The notes: a model not told the origin generated them from the sequence alone. Positions 8,233-17,329 are shown, counted from the stretch's first letter. The stretch is DNA of 64,000 nt from Chloroflexota bacterium (GCA_013388855.1 JACAEM010000017.1:1-64000), one strand, 5' to 3'. Translations and numbers: made by a program.

Positions 8233-8580
8233 TTAGGCGTACATGCCCCAATCCAGCGCGGATGGGTCTTCCATCATCGAGAAATCCCACACATCCATGC
8301 CCATTTCAATGGTGACGGGCATGTTTAGACCTTCCTGTGCCTTGGATTTGGTCATTTCGATCATCGCCGGTCCGTACGGGCAGAAGGGCGTGGTGAGAAT
8401 CATCTTCAAACGAGCGATGCCGTTTTTGATGGAAATATCGCGCACCAACCCCAGCTGGATGATGTGCATCCCGATCTCAGGGTCAACCACTTCTGAAAGT
8501 TTCTCGCGCGCAGGTTTGACCAGTTCAGGATGCGTCTGGTGAATTGTCCATTGAATTTCTTTGATCGTTTCTTCGGTCAT
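8233..8580 (-). CDS. sufT: SufT-like Fe-S assembly factor (MIP18/DUF59 family)
   Basis: 115 aa, single MIP18/DUF59 domain with the DPEIG motif (33-37) and the conserved cysteine loop TTPFCPYGPAM (Cys67). Members help maturation of Fe-S proteins and are often encoded with SUF genes. Here it lies next to sufR and the suf operon, on the sufR strand and about 100 bp downstream of it, separated by a repeat element. It may be co-transcribed with sufR. Function is assigned by family and context. Confidence 0.85.
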   Translation of the reverse strand: MTEETIKEIQWTIHQTHPELVKPAREKLSEVVDPEIGMHIIQLGLVRDISIKNGIARLKMILTTPFCPYGPAMIEMTKSKAQEGLNMPVTIEMGMDVWDFSMMEDPSALDWGMYA

Positions 8581-8596
8581 ATAATAATACCTCTGT

Positions 8597-8675
8597 CATT
8601 GCGAGGAGAGCTTCGCCCGACGAAGTAATCTCCAATACGCAACAGGGATTGCTTCATCCTGACGGGCTCGCAATA
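8597..8675. repeat. Dispersed palindromic intergenic repeat (ATTGCGAG...CTCGCAAT)
   Basis: An imperfect palindrome of about 77 bp whose ends are ATTGCGAG (8598-8605) and CTCGCAAT (8667-8674), with inner matching words around AAGTAATC and GATTGCTT. A related copy lies at 61508-61634. It is non-coding and fills the sufT-sufR gap. Confidence 0.65.
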
Positions 8676-8680
8676 CCAAA

Positions 8681-9304
8681 CTAATTTTTTGTAGATACAG
8701 GATGTACCACATATGTACAGTGTGCGCCGCCATCAAGGATGCATTGCACCTTGTTGGCGGGCAGGGCAAGCATTTTGGAGATGAGAGTTTGGTCGACTGT
8801 ACAAACTTCTGGATGCGCAATTCCGATCTGGTAATAGGGGCATGAGATCTCGTGGATCTGATAATCATTGCCTTTCTTTTCCCATTCAACGGTGAAGCCT
8901 TCCTGCGCCAGCATTTCCTTGACAAACTCAAGCCGTTCCTCCATGCTCATGCCCTTGATCTGACTGGAATACTCATTCGCAAGGTCTTCAGCAATCTGGT
9001 TGAACAAATTTGCCACCATGGGCGCGGGCATGGATTCTTTCATCTGGGTCAACAGACGTGTGGTCAGGCGCAGATATTTCGTGGGGAAGCGCTCCATGCC
9101 ATCTTCGGTGAGCGAATACACCAGACGCGGACGTCCCACGCCGTGGCGTTCCTCTTCCGCCGCAACAAGACCTTCCATTTGCAGGTTGGTCAGGTGGTGA
9201 CGCACCGAGATGGGGTTGATACCCACCGCTTCTGCAATGTCATTGATTGTGATCTTTGGCTTGCGAAGCAGAGTTTGGAGAATCTTGTCCTTCGTACTTT
9301 TCAT
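8681..9304 (-). CDS. sufR: SufR-like Fe-S-sensing transcriptional repressor of the suf operon
   Basis: 207 aa. An N-terminal winged helix (about 5-65, INDIAEAVGINPISVRHHLTN) is followed by a sensor domain with four cysteines, Cys155, 168, 188 and 196, the pattern expected for a [4Fe-4S] sensor of the SufR type. It is divergently transcribed from sufC with 147 bp between. Known SufR proteins repress suf genes when carrying a cluster. Its promoter (TTGACA, 17 bp, TATACT) ends only 8 nt before the ATG, so the mRNA is predicted to be leaderless. No Shine-Dalgarno sequence is seen, which agrees with that. Confidence 0.87.
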   Translation of the reverse strand: MKSTKDKILQTLLRKPKITINDIAEAVGINPISVRHHLTNLQMEGLVAAEEERHGVGRPRLVYSLTEDGMERFPTKYLRLTTRLLTQMKESMPAPMVANLFNQIAEDLANEYSSQIKGMSMEERLEFVKEMLAQEGFTVEWEKKGNDYQIHEISCPYYQIGIAHPEVCTVDQTLISKMLALPANKVQCILDGGAHCTYVVHPVSTKN

Positions 9305-9312
9305 CGCTTAAA

Positions 9313-9341
9313 AGTATACCTGCCCCTGTTGGTATTGTCAA
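9313..9341 (-). promoter_or_regulatory. sufR promoter (sigma70 type, leaderless)
   Basis: On the minus strand TTGACA (9341-9336), a 17-bp spacer and TATACT (9318-9313). The ATG begins at 9304, so initiation would fall at or next to the start codon. Confidence 0.75.
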
Positions 9342-9370
9342 TATACTAGAAAAATATCATAAATATTGAC
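9337..9370. promoter_or_regulatory. Candidate SufR operator overlapping both -35 boxes
   Basis: Inverted repeat GTCAATAT (9337-9344) / ATATTGAC (9363-9370) with an 18-bp spacer. Each arm contains one of the two divergent -35 elements. A smaller palindrome TATTG-T-CAATA (9333-9343) overlaps the sufR -35 box. Confidence 0.5.
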
Positions 9371-9394
9371 TTTTCAGTGTGACCCTGCTATAAT
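9366..9394 (+). promoter_or_regulatory. suf operon promoter
   Basis: TTGACT (9366-9371), 17-bp spacer and TATAAT (9389-9394) preceded by an extended -10 TGC, followed by a GC-rich discriminator GCCGCC. It lies 58 nt before sufC. Confidence 0.85.
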
Positions 9395-9451
9395 GCCGCC
9401 GAACCAAGTAAAAACGCCAGTAATGGCTTAATCTGTTAGGAGTGCATACGA

Positions 9452-10222
9452 ATGTCGCAACTTGAAATCAAGAATCTGCATGTCAGTATTGAGGGAAAAG
9501 AGATACTCAAAGGGCTCGATCTTACAATTGAACAAGGCAAGGTCCATGCTATCATGGGACCGAACGGCACAGGAAAATCCACACTTGCCTATACCTTGAT
9601 GGGGCATCCGTCGTATGAAGTCACCGAAGGGGAAGTTGTTTTCAAGGGGCAGAATATTCTCGAACTGGAACCGGACGAACGCTCCCGACTCGGGATTTTT
9701 TTGGCGTTTCAGTATCCTGTCGCCATCCCCGGCGTGACAGTTGCCAATTTCCTGCGAACTGCCATCAATTCCCGTCGCCGCGCGGAGAATGCCGAGGATA
9801 AAGGCATGCCCATTCCCGAATTTCGCAAGCTATTGAAGGACAAAATGTCCATGCTCAAGATGGATCAAAACTTTGCCGGTCGTTATCTTAACGATGGTTT
9901 TTCGGGCGGCGAGAAGAAGCGCGCCGAGATTTTGCAGATGGCAACGCTCCAGCCAGAGATTGCCATTTTGGACGAGACCGACTCCGGCTTGGACATTGAC
10001 GCGTTGCGCATCGTTTCTGAAGGCGTCAATGCTTTGATGAGTAAGGATCTGGGTGTACTCGTCATCACTCACTATCAGCGTTTGTTGAACTATATCAAGC
10101 CCGATTTTGTTCACGTAATGCTTGGCGGAAAGATCGTCGAATCGGGTGGCCCCGATCTCGCACTGCATCTTGAAGAAAAAGGTTATGAGTGGATTCGCGA
10201 AAAGTACGAAGAAGTTGCATAG
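9452..10222 (+). CDS. sufC: Fe-S cluster assembly ATPase SufC
   Basis: 256 aa ABC-type ATPase that powers the SufBCD scaffold in the cytoplasm. Walker A is GPNGTGKST (about 36-44), the signature is [11 protein letters not shown] (about 150-160), Walker B is [13 protein letters not shown] (about 169-181) and the switch histidine is in VITHYQR. AGGAG sits about 10 nt before the start. It is the first gene of the suf operon, preceded by a strong promoter and followed 50 nt later by sufB. Confidence 0.97.
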   Translation: MSQLEIKNLHVSIEGKEILKGLDLTIEQGKVHAIMGPNGTGKSTLAYTLMGHPSYEVTEGEVVFKGQNILELEPDERSRLGIFLAFQYPVAIPGVTVANFLRTAINSRRRAENAEDKGMPIPEFRKLLKDKMSMLKMDQNFAGRYLNDGFSGGEKKRAEILQMATLQPEIAILDETDSGLDIDALRIVSEGVNALMSKDLGVLVITHYQRLLNYIKPDFVHVMLGGKIVESGGPDLALHLEEKGYEWIREKYEEVA

Positions 10223-10272
10223 GGACTAGAGACAAGCATTCATTCTTTAGCCTCTAATGTCTGGAGTTAATT

Positions 10273-11682
10273 ATGAGCGAAGATGCAAAGATCTTAGAAG
10301 ATATTGGCGAGTATAAGTACGGCTTTCACGACCGTGATGATAACTACGCATTCAAATCGCAGAAGGGTTTGAATCGCGAGGTCGTCGAGCAGATCTCGCA
10401 CATGAAGGGCGAGCCGCAGTGGATGCTCGATTTCCGCTTGAAAGCGCTCGACCATTTCATGAAGCGCCCCATGCCGAATTGGGGTCCCTCGCTGAAGGAG
10501 TTGGACCTTGACAATATTTATTACTATGTCAAGCCGACCGAGAAGCAGGAGAAGTCGTGGGATGACGTACCCGACGACATCAAGCGCACGTTCGACAAGT
10601 TGGGTGTGCCTGAAGCCGAGCGCAAGTTTTTGGCGGGCTTGGGCGCGCAGTATGAGTCCGAGATGGTGTATCACTCCATTCAGGAACATCTCGAAAAGCA
10701 GGGCGTGATCTTCCTCTCCATCGAAGACGGCTTGAAACAGCACCCCGATCTGTTCCGTGAGTATTTCGGGACGGTCATCCCTATCGAGGACAACAAGTTC
10801 GCCGCGTTGAACAGCGCCGTCTGGTCCGGCGGGTCGTTCGTGTATGTGCCGAAGGGCGTCAAGGTGGATTTGCCCTTGCAGGCATATTTCCGCCTGAACA
10901 CCGCCAACGTCGGTCAGTTCGAGCGCACGCTGATCATCGTGGATGAAGGCGCGTCGGTGCATTACGTGGAAGGTTGTACTGCGCCGCAATACACCACCGA
11001 CTCGTTCCACTCCGGCGTCATCGAGATCATCGTCAAGAAGGGCGCGCGCTCGCGCTACTCGACCATCCAGAACTGGTCCACGAACGTGTACAACCTTGTG
11101 ACCCAGCGCGCCAAGGTCTTCGCCGATGGCACCCACGAATGGGTGGACGCCAACATCGGCTCGAAGGTCACGATGAAGTATCCGTCGTGCTACCTCATGG
11201 AACCGGGCGCGCACGGCGAGATGCTTTCGATGGCGTTCGCGGGTCCGGGTCAAATTCAAGACGCGGGCTCCAAGATGGTGCACTTCGCGCCGAACACCTC
11301 CAGCAAGATCACGTCCAAATCCATCAGCAAGGCGGGCGGACGCGCCTCCTATCGCGGTCTGCTCAAAGTCTATAAGGGCGCGAAGGGCGTCAAATCCAAC
11401 GTCGTCTGCGACGCGCTGCTGCTTGACCCGCAGTCCCGTTCCGACACCTACCCCTACATCGAAATTGACGAAGACGACGTCACCATCGGTCATGAAGCCT
11501 CGGTCAGCAAAGTGGGTGAGGAGCAACTCTTCTACCTCATGAGCCGCGGCCTCAGCGAAGAGGAAGCCACCACCATGGTCGTTTCAGGCTTCATCGAACC
11601 GCTTGTCAAGGAACTGCCGATGGAATATGCGGTTGAGATGAATCGCTTGATCGCGTTGCAGATGGAAGGCTCTATCGGTTAG
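10273..11682 (+). CDS. sufB: Fe-S cluster scaffold protein SufB
   Basis: 469 aa, full length for the family. The beta-helix core and the C-terminal SufB motif ([21 protein letters not shown] region, about 405-425) are present. SufB assembles the nascent cluster with SufC and SufD. It lies between sufC and sufD, with a short degenerate spacer of 70 nt after it. No truncation or frameshift is visible. Confidence 0.97.
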   Translation: MSEDAKILEDIGEYKYGFHDRDDNYAFKSQKGLNREVVEQISHMKGEPQWMLDFRLKALDHFMKRPMPNWGPSLKELDLDNIYYYVKPTEKQEKSWDDVPDDIKRTFDKLGVPEAERKFLAGLGAQYESEMVYHSIQEHLEKQGVIFLSIEDGLKQHPDLFREYFGTVIPIEDNKFAALNSAVWSGGSFVYVPKGVKVDLPLQAYFRLNTANVGQFERTLIIVDEGASVHYVEGCTAPQYTTDSFHSGVIEIIVKKGARSRYSTIQNWSTNVYNLVTQRAKVFADGTHEWVDANIGSKVTMKYPSCYLMEPGAHGEMLSMAFAGPGQIQDAGSKMVHFAPNTSSKITSKSISKAGGRASYRGLLKVYKGAKGVKSNVVCDALLLDPQSRSDTYPYIEIDEDDVTIGHEASVSKVGEEQLFYLMSRGLSEEEATTMVVSGFIEPLVKELPMEYAVEMNRLIALQMEGSIG

Positions 11683-11752
11683 CAAGATATCACGTTGACA
11701 GGTTTGAACGGTTCCCGCTTTCCAACCTGCCAACTTTCGAACGGATAAAAAA

Positions 11753-13093
11753 ATGCAGGAAAAACCCAAAGTAGTTGTTTCAAGAACCCGACGACCCGAA
11801 ACCGCCGTAAAGGATTTCAATTTTACGGAAGCCGACATTCGCGGAGGAAATGACTTTGTCGCTTCTTACCGCGCCTCAGCCTGGTCCGCTTTCAAACGGC
11901 TTTCTCTCCCCGATACCACGCTCGAAGCCTGGCGGCGCACCGATATCCACAACCTGCCCGTGGACAAGTTCAAGTTCGCGTCCGAAGGCGCGTACAAAGA
12001 CCTGCCACCCGTGCGCGAAGACCTGCTTCGTCCTCTCGTCGCAGACCAGCACGGCGGGCAGATTGTCCTCGTCCCCGGCGGCGTGAAGATCGAACTCGAT
12101 GAAAAACTTTCGCAGAAGGGCGTCATCTTCACCGATTTGCGGACCGCCGAACAAAAGCATCCCGACCTGCTCGCCAAAATGATGGGCAAAACCGTCAACG
12201 TGGAGGAGGGAAAGTTCTCGGCGCTGGCGGGGGCATTTGCCCAGAACGGCGTCGTGCTGTACGTGCCGAAAGGCGTGACGGTGAAAGAACCCCTGCACTC
12301 CGTCCTGTGGGGACCCGGGCCCGACATTGCCCACATCTCGCACATCCTCGTCCTCGTGGATGAGGGCGCCTCGGTGACGTACGTCCACGAGGCGGCATCG
12401 CCGGACCTCAAGGGCGCCAACTCCATGTACGCGGGCATCGTCGAGATTCAAGTCATGCAGGATGCCTCGCTGCGCTTCGTTGAACTTCAATCGTGGGGAC
12501 GCCACGTTTGGAACTTCAGCCACGAACGCGCCCGCGTCGAACGCGGCGGCAGCCTGGACTGGATCTTCGGCGCCATCGGCTCGCGCCTCACCAAGAACTT
12601 CTCCGAACTCGACCTGGCAGGCGAAGGCGCCACCGGGCGCATGTCCGGTTTCTACTTCACCGACGGCGACCAGCATCTCGACCACGACACCCAGCAAAAT
12701 CACCTCGCCCCGCACACCACCAGCGACCTGCTCTTCAAGGGCGCGCTCAAAGGCAGGAGCCGCTCCGTGTGGCAGGGCATGATTTATGTCGCGCCGGGTG
12801 CGCAGAAAACGGACGGCTATCAGGCGAACCGCAACCTTGTCCTCAGCGATCAGGCGCGCGCCGATTCCATCCCCGGTCTGGAAATTCTCGCCGATGATGT
12901 GCGCTGTACACACGGCGCAACCGTTGGTAAACTGGAACAGGAACCGCTCTTCTACCTGAAATCGCGCGGCATCCCTCAGGCGGAAGCGGAAAAACTCGTG
13001 GTGGAAGGCTTCTTCGACCCGATCTTCCAACGTATCCCGTTCGAGGGCGTTCGTGAACGCTTCCAGCAATATATTGCTGATAAAATGTCATAG
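11753..13093 (+). CDS. sufD: Fe-S cluster assembly protein SufD
   Basis: 446 aa paralogue of SufB in the SufBC2D scaffold. The N-terminal helical part (about 1-100, including SLPDTTLEAWRRTD) and the beta-helix core are present. The C-terminal segment CTHGATVGKLEQEPLFYLKSRGI matches the SufB/D motif. It follows sufB in the operon and ends 47 nt before the uncharacterised gene at 13141. Assigned as SufD rather than a second SufB by the N-terminal domain and by gene order. Confidence 0.95.
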   Translation: MQEKPKVVVSRTRRPETAVKDFNFTEADIRGGNDFVASYRASAWSAFKRLSLPDTTLEAWRRTDIHNLPVDKFKFASEGAYKDLPPVREDLLRPLVADQHGGQIVLVPGGVKIELDEKLSQKGVIFTDLRTAEQKHPDLLAKMMGKTVNVEEGKFSALAGAFAQNGVVLYVPKGVTVKEPLHSVLWGPGPDIAHISHILVLVDEGASVTYVHEAASPDLKGANSMYAGIVEIQVMQDASLRFVELQSWGRHVWNFSHERARVERGGSLDWIFGAIGSRLTKNFSELDLAGEGATGRMSGFYFTDGDQHLDHDTQQNHLAPHTTSDLLFKGALKGRSRSVWQGMIYVAPGAQKTDGYQANRNLVLSDQARADSIPGLEILADDVRCTHGATVGKLEQEPLFYLKSRGIPQAEAEKLVVEGFFDPIFQRIPFEGVRERFQQYIADKMS

Positions 13094-13140
13094 TGCGTTT
13101 TACACAGACACACATTGAATATGAAGAATCGAGAATATTC

Positions 13141-13668
13141 ATGATCGCAAAGACAAAGATGAAATCAAAGGCGCAGCTAAAAACGAAATCACCGGTTCGT
13201 GAAAAAGGGAAAAGCGCTCTTCCAGGCAAAACCAAACCAGTAGTAACAGGCAGGTTGAAGTCAAAACCCGATTCCTCTGCGGGCAAGGTCCGTATTGTCA
13301 ACAAGATTTCTCCCCCCCGTTCCTCTTCGAACGGCGATGAACGTCGTTATATCCCCAAGGGTATCCGTCTGCCTCAGTTCTCGTATATGAAGGCGCCTGG
13401 TGTAATGCACGATTTCCAGGTGGGCGATACGGTGGAAGTGTATTGCGATCACGAAAAGAACCGTGATCGTGTGCGCGGCTGGATCGGCGGCATCGTGGTA
13501 CAAGTGGATAACAAGATGGTGGCAGTGCAGTTCCGTTCCAATGTCTTCCTGACTGATGGCTGGATGGTCCCTGACCGCATTCTCTGGTACCCGCTCACAT
13601 CCGAATCCATTCGCCCGGTTGCGGGCAAAAAGTCCGCCAGAAAAGAAAAAGTAATTCCCGATTATTAA
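13141..13668 (+). CDS. Uncharacterised basic protein within the suf operon (SH3-like C-terminal half)
   Basis: 176 aa if started at the ATG 13141; a GTG start at 13093 in the same frame would overlap the sufD stop. Residues 1-65 are lysine- and serine-rich and probably disordered. The C-terminal half (about 85-160) is compact, with VGDTVEVYCDHEKNRDRVRGW and GGIVVQVDNKMVAVQFRSN, reminiscent of a small beta-barrel of SH3 or KOW type. It lies between sufD and sufS, 6 nt before sufS, so it is almost certainly co-transcribed with the SUF genes. I do not recognise a named family. No cysteines are useful as ligands beyond one in VYCDH. Confidence 0.7.
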   Translation: MIAKTKMKSKAQLKTKSPVREKGKSALPGKTKPVVTGRLKSKPDSSAGKVRIVNKISPPRSSSNGDERRYIPKGIRLPQFSYMKAPGVMHDFQVGDTVEVYCDHEKNRDRVRGWIGGIVVQVDNKMVAVQFRSNVFLTDGWMVPDRILWYPLTSESIRPVAGKKSARKEKVIPDY

Positions 13669-13674
13669 GCCTCC

Positions 13675-14901
13675 ATGTCCTTAGATATCAAGGCAATCCG
13701 AAGTCATTTTCCAATATTCCAGCGGGAGACCAGTGATGGTGTTCCGCTGGTCTATCTTGATTCCACTGCCACTTCGCAGAAGCCGCTGGCAGTCATCGAA
13801 GCGATGAACAATTATTATCGCCGTTCGAACGCCAATATCCATCGCGGTGTGCATACCCTCGCCGAAGAAGCCACCGCCCTGTATGAAGCCGCGCGAGAGA
13901 AGATTGCCCGATTCATCAACGCGCCCTCCGCGCGGCAGGTCATTTACACACGCAACACTACCGAGTCCATTAACCTGGTTGCTTACACTTGGGCGCGCGC
14001 CAACCTCAAGGCGGGCGATCTCGTCATCCTGACCGAGATGGAACATCACTCCAACCTCGTCCCCTGGCACATGCTTCAGGCGGAACGCGGAATCGAACTG
14101 GACTTCATCCCCGTGACCGAAACGGGCTTGCTCGACCTGGACGCCTACCAAACGCTTCTCGCCCGGAGCCCGAAGCTGGTCTCGTTTACGCACATGTCCA
14201 ACGTCCTTGGCACGATCAACCCCGCCGCCGAGATCATCCGCATGGCGCATGAGGCGGGAGCGGTCACGCTGGTGGATGCCGCCCAATCTGTGCCGCACCT
14301 TGCCGTGGATGTTCAAGCCCTCGATGCAGACTTCCTCGCCTTTTCGGCGCACAAGATGTGCGGTCCGACCGGCATCGGCGCGCTCTATGGCAAGGCGGAA
14401 CTGCTTGAATCCATGCCCCCGTTTCTCGGCGGCGGCGACATGATCAAGGAAGTGAAACTCCGCTCCTTCCGCGCCAATTCACTCCCGCACAAGTTTGAAG
14501 CGGGAACCCCCGCCATCGCGGAAGCCGTTGGATTCGGCGCGGCGGTTGATTACCTCGCCTCGGTCGGCATGGACAACGTCACTGCACACGAACAGGATAT
14601 AACGGAATATGCCCTCGAGAGATTGGAAGAAATCCCGGGTGTGAAAGTGTTCGGCCCCAGCGCCCAGCACAAGGGTGGGGTGGCGGCATTCACGCTTGAA
14701 GGCGTCCACCCGCATGACGTGGCGCAAATCCTCGATAAAGACGGAATCGCCGTCCGCGCCGGTCATCATTGCGCACAGCCACTCCATGAGAAATTTGGCA
14801 TCCCTGCCACCAGCCGCGCTTCCTTCTATTTGTATAATACGAAGGAAGAAGTGGACTTGCTGGTGAATGGGATCTACAAAGTAAAAGAGTTATTCGGTTA
14901 A
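13675..14901 (+). CDS. sufS: Cysteine desulfurase SufS
   Basis: 408 aa PLP enzyme of the group II desulfurase class that takes sulfur from cysteine for cluster assembly. The PLP lysine lies in FSAHKMCGPTGIGALYG (about 220-236) and the catalytic cysteine in RAGHHCAQPLHEKFG (about 363-377). Conserved TRNTTESINL and DAAQSVPH motifs are present. It is followed 35 nt later by sufU, its usual sulfur-acceptor partner in bacteria that lack SufE. Confidence 0.96.
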   Translation: MSLDIKAIRSHFPIFQRETSDGVPLVYLDSTATSQKPLAVIEAMNNYYRRSNANIHRGVHTLAEEATALYEAAREKIARFINAPSARQVIYTRNTTESINLVAYTWARANLKAGDLVILTEMEHHSNLVPWHMLQAERGIELDFIPVTETGLLDLDAYQTLLARSPKLVSFTHMSNVLGTINPAAEIIRMAHEAGAVTLVDAAQSVPHLAVDVQALDADFLAFSAHKMCGPTGIGALYGKAELLESMPPFLGGGDMIKEVKLRSFRANSLPHKFEAGTPAIAEAVGFGAAVDYLASVGMDNVTAHEQDITEYALERLEEIPGVKVFGPSAQHKGGVAAFTLEGVHPHDVAQILDKDGIAVRAGHHCAQPLHEKFGIPATSRASFYLYNTKEEVDLLVNGIYKVKELFG

Positions 14902-14936
14902 CGGAGTCCAACGACCCGGATCGTTGGAATGGAATT

Positions 14937-15332
14937 ATGGACGATCTCTATCGCGAAGTCATCATCGAACACTATAAAAATCCCGGATATCGCGGACACC
15001 TTGACCCGCATAATATCTTCTTTGCCGATAACAACCCTCTCTGCGGCGATCATATCGAGATCACGATTCAGATCAATGAAGACGAAACCGTCAAAGACGC
15101 GCGCTTCGATGGGCATGGTTGCGCCATCTCACAAGCTTCGGCTGATTTGTTGATGGAATTCATCATTGGCAAACCGATCGAAGAAGTGAAACAACTCAAC
15201 AAACAGGATATTCTCGATATGCTCGGTATCGATCTGGGTCCTGTCCGCTTGAAATGTGCCCTGCTTTCGCTAAAAGTGCTGAAAGCGGGTGTATATGGAC
15301 TGGGGGAAGCCAGCGACTCTTTGGTGGAATGA
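14937..15332 (+). CDS. sufU: SufU, zinc-dependent sulfurtransferase partner of SufS
   Basis: 131 aa. Conserved ligands are Cys36 and Asp38 in NPLCGDH, Cys62 in GHGCAIS and Cys107 in RLKCALL, the SufU zinc site. The family accepts sulfur from SufS rather than acting as an IscU scaffold. It lies between sufS and the Rieske gene. IscU is an alternative name for the fold, but the SufS neighbour and absence of Isc genes favour SufU. Confidence 0.93.
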   Translation: MDDLYREVIIEHYKNPGYRGHLDPHNIFFADNNPLCGDHIEITIQINEDETVKDARFDGHGCAISQASADLLMEFIIGKPIEEVKQLNKQDILDMLGIDLGPVRLKCALLSLKVLKAGVYGLGEASDSLVE

Positions 15333-15370
15333 TATTCCGCTTCGGAGAAGTGGGTTCAGTGAGGGATGTA

Positions 15371-15718
15371 ATGTTCAATTACACAACACTTGATGAAACG
15401 AAACTCGAATTCGTCGAAATTGCTCCTGCCAGTGAATTGCCGAATGGAGAGCGGTTATTCCTTGAATTGGAAGGCAGGGCAATCGTACTCTTCAATATTG
15501 CTGGTCAACTCTTCGCCATCGGCGATGTCTGCACTCACGATGACGGACCTCTTGGCGATGGCGACCTCGAAGGTTTTAATATCGTCTGCTCACGGCACGG
15601 AGCAGAGTTCGATGTGCGTACGGGTAGGGTGATGCAAATGCCCGCGGTGGTGGATATCCCGGCTTATCCGGTAAAAATAGTGGATGAGATGATCCAGATT
15701 GGGATGCCAAAGGAATAA
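15371..15718 (+). CDS. Small Rieske [2Fe-2S] protein of the suf operon
   Basis: 115 aa, one Rieske domain. The ligands are Cys54 and His56 in CTHDDGPL and Cys73 and His76 in CSRHGAEF. Such stand-alone Rieske proteins are frequently the last gene of SUF operons; their exact role (electron donor or cluster carrier) is not settled. GAGG precedes the ATG at 15371; the open frame continues upstream to 15254 inside sufU but that part is not family-like. A strong terminator follows directly and ends the operon. Confidence 0.9.
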   Translation: MFNYTTLDETKLEFVEIAPASELPNGERLFLELEGRAIVLFNIAGQLFAIGDVCTHDDGPLGDGDLEGFNIVCSRHGAEFDVRTGRVMQMPAVVDIPAYPVKIVDEMIQIGMPKE

Positions 15719-15720
15719 AA

Positions 15721-15750
15721 ACAGCAGTGGAAGCTCCACTGCTGTTTTTA
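15721..15750. terminator. suf operon terminator (bidirectional)
   Basis: An 11-bp perfect stem (ACAGCAGTGGA, 3-nt loop, TCCACTGCTGT) is followed by a T run; the preceding A run makes it usable for the convergent PIG-L gene too. Confidence 0.9.
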
Positions 15751-15832
15751 TTTGTGCTCTTTTAACCACGCCTGCAGGATCGAACGGAGTCCAGAGTTCG
15801 CTTGGGCGAGTCAGGACCCAATCCAACTGCAG

Positions 15833-16471
15833 TTAGTCCGAGTTTCTAAACTTCCCCACGATCCGCAGAATATCGAATCCCTCCGCAAACGGACACTCCG
15901 CCAGAGCGCCGTGGCGCACCATGATGGAACGGGTCAATTCGCTGTTGAAATAGTACCGGTCGCGGTAAGTTTCATATTTGGATAAAGCCTCGATCTTCTT
16001 GTTCACATCCTCTTCGGTCACTTCAACCAAAAAGTGAGGGAAGAAATCGTATGAGGAGCGTACCACATCGAAACCCAACACGGTAATCCCGCGGAAGGCG
16101 CGCAGGGCTTCATCGGTCATGGTGTTATGATCCTGATGCACGTCCTGTCTGGAATGGACAAAGATTAGATCAGGCTTGAAGTCCTTGCGGAACTTAAGAA
16201 AGTACTCGAGGATCTCCTGCCGCGAATTGGGGAAAATACGAGTGGTGAATGGTCCAAGAATGATTTTTTCCTTCGGCACACCCAATACCGCCATCGCTTC
16301 GTAATGCTCATTCTTCACGTTTTGCAAGTCGGGATTCTTTTGATTGTCGGAGAGCGTAACACACAGAACATCGGTCTTTTTGACGATGTGATGGAGCAAC
16401 GCGCCGCATCCCAACTCGATATCGTCCGGATGTGCGCCGAGGAAAAGGACTCGTTTGCCGGAGAAGTTCAT
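15833..16471 (-). CDS. PIG-L/LmbE-family N-acetylglucosamine-type deacetylase
   Basis: 212 aa zinc-dependent deacetylase of the PIG-L (LmbE) family. The metal motif AHPDDIELGCG is at residues 13-23 and the second histidine motif is HSRQDVHQDHN (about 106-116). Substrates in this family are N-acetylglucosaminyl compounds of glycolipids, bacillithiol or mycothiol-type thiols, or antibiotics; which one applies is not evident. It lies 29 nt downstream of a methyltransferase on the same strand, probably as one transcript. Confidence 0.88.
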   Translation of the reverse strand: MNFSGKRVLFLGAHPDDIELGCGALLHHIVKKTDVLCVTLSDNQKNPDLQNVKNEHYEAMAVLGVPKEKIILGPFTTRIFPNSRQEILEYFLKFRKDFKPDLIFVHSRQDVHQDHNTMTDEALRAFRGITVLGFDVVRSSYDFFPHFLVEVTEEDVNKKIEALSKYETYRDRYYFNSELTRSIMVRHGALAECPFAEGFDILRIVGKFRNSD

Positions 16472-16500
16472 GGCGGTAATGGATAATTGGTAACTGGTAA

Positions 16501-17301
16501 TTACTTAGTGGCGAGAATGCCGCCGACAACTTTAGTCATGACCAATTTGCCATCGCGATTGAACCAGCGTGTAGCCACATCGGTGATCTTCCCAATCAGG
16601 GCTTCGTATTCATCCTTGCCATTAAACATGGATGTCCACAATTTTCGGTCCTCGCTCAAGGAAGCGCGCACATATTCAATGAACGGCGCGACCTCAGGGA
16701 AGGTAAGGTGATTCTCGAATTTGTGCAATTCGGTCTTTGCAAAAATGCGGTCGATGGTGTTGAAAATATCGCCTTTGAAGCGGGAGGAACCAGGCATCGG
16801 CGGGATGGTCGCGTTGGTGGCTTCTTTGATGATATCGTAAAACATCTGCTTGTTCTCAGGCAGCGGACCGGAGACAAAAAGCCGTCCGCCGGGTTTAAGG
16901 ACGCGGTGCGCCTCACCAAACGTAAAGTCCAGGTCTGAAGCGTAATAAATGGCGAAAGCGCTTGTGCACAGATCAAAGGTGTTATCCTCGAAATTGAACG
17001 GCTTGTTGAAATCCAAAAACTGGAATTCGACGTTCGAGCCGCGTTCCTTGTTCCTGGCGCGGGCCTTGTCGAGCAATTCTTCCGAGAAATCGCCGCCAAT
17101 GATGTGCGCGCCGCCTTTGGTGTAATCGTCGAACAGGAAGGACAATTTACCTGCGCCGCAGCCTACATCCAGAATCTTCATACCGGCTTGCGGCTTGAGC
17201 AGGTCATTCGTCCAAACGTCAATATTGGCGGAGCCATATTTTTCGTGAATGTCGATGCGGGTGAGCAGGTCTTTGCTGGTTTCCTGATAATTAATTTCCA
17301 T
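16501..17301 (-). CDS. Class I SAM-dependent methyltransferase
   Basis: 266 aa. The SAM-binding motif KILDVGCGAGKLSF is at about 40-53, followed by GGDFSEELLDKAR and the later FDLCTSAFAIYYASD and HRVLKPGGRLFVSG motifs of the methyltransferase type 11 fold. The substrate cannot be read from the sequence. It sits upstream of the PIG-L gene and downstream of a promoter with a 12-bp palindrome. It is separated from the hydrogenase operon by a terminator. Confidence 0.88.
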   Translation of the reverse strand: MEINYQETSKDLLTRIDIHEKYGSANIDVWTNDLLKPQAGMKILDVGCGAGKLSFLFDDYTKGGAHIIGGDFSEELLDKARARNKERGSNVEFQFLDFNKPFNFEDNTFDLCTSAFAIYYASDLDFTFGEAHRVLKPGGRLFVSGPLPENKQMFYDIIKEATNATIPPMPGSSRFKGDIFNTIDRIFAKTELHKFENHLTFPEVAPFIEYVRASLSEDRKLWTSMFNGKDEYEALIGKITDVATRWFNRDGKLVMTKVVGGILATK

Positions 17302-17329
17302 GTCTCTCTCCTTATCAATAGTGGTTGGG

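Noticed and set aside
10294-11526. A 410-codon open frame antisense to sufB
   Set aside because: It mirrors the codon structure of sufB, has no ribosome site and its translation has no domain; GC-rich third positions create such shadows.
11876-13069. A 397-codon open frame antisense to sufD
   Set aside because: Same reasoning; sufD is certain on the plus strand.
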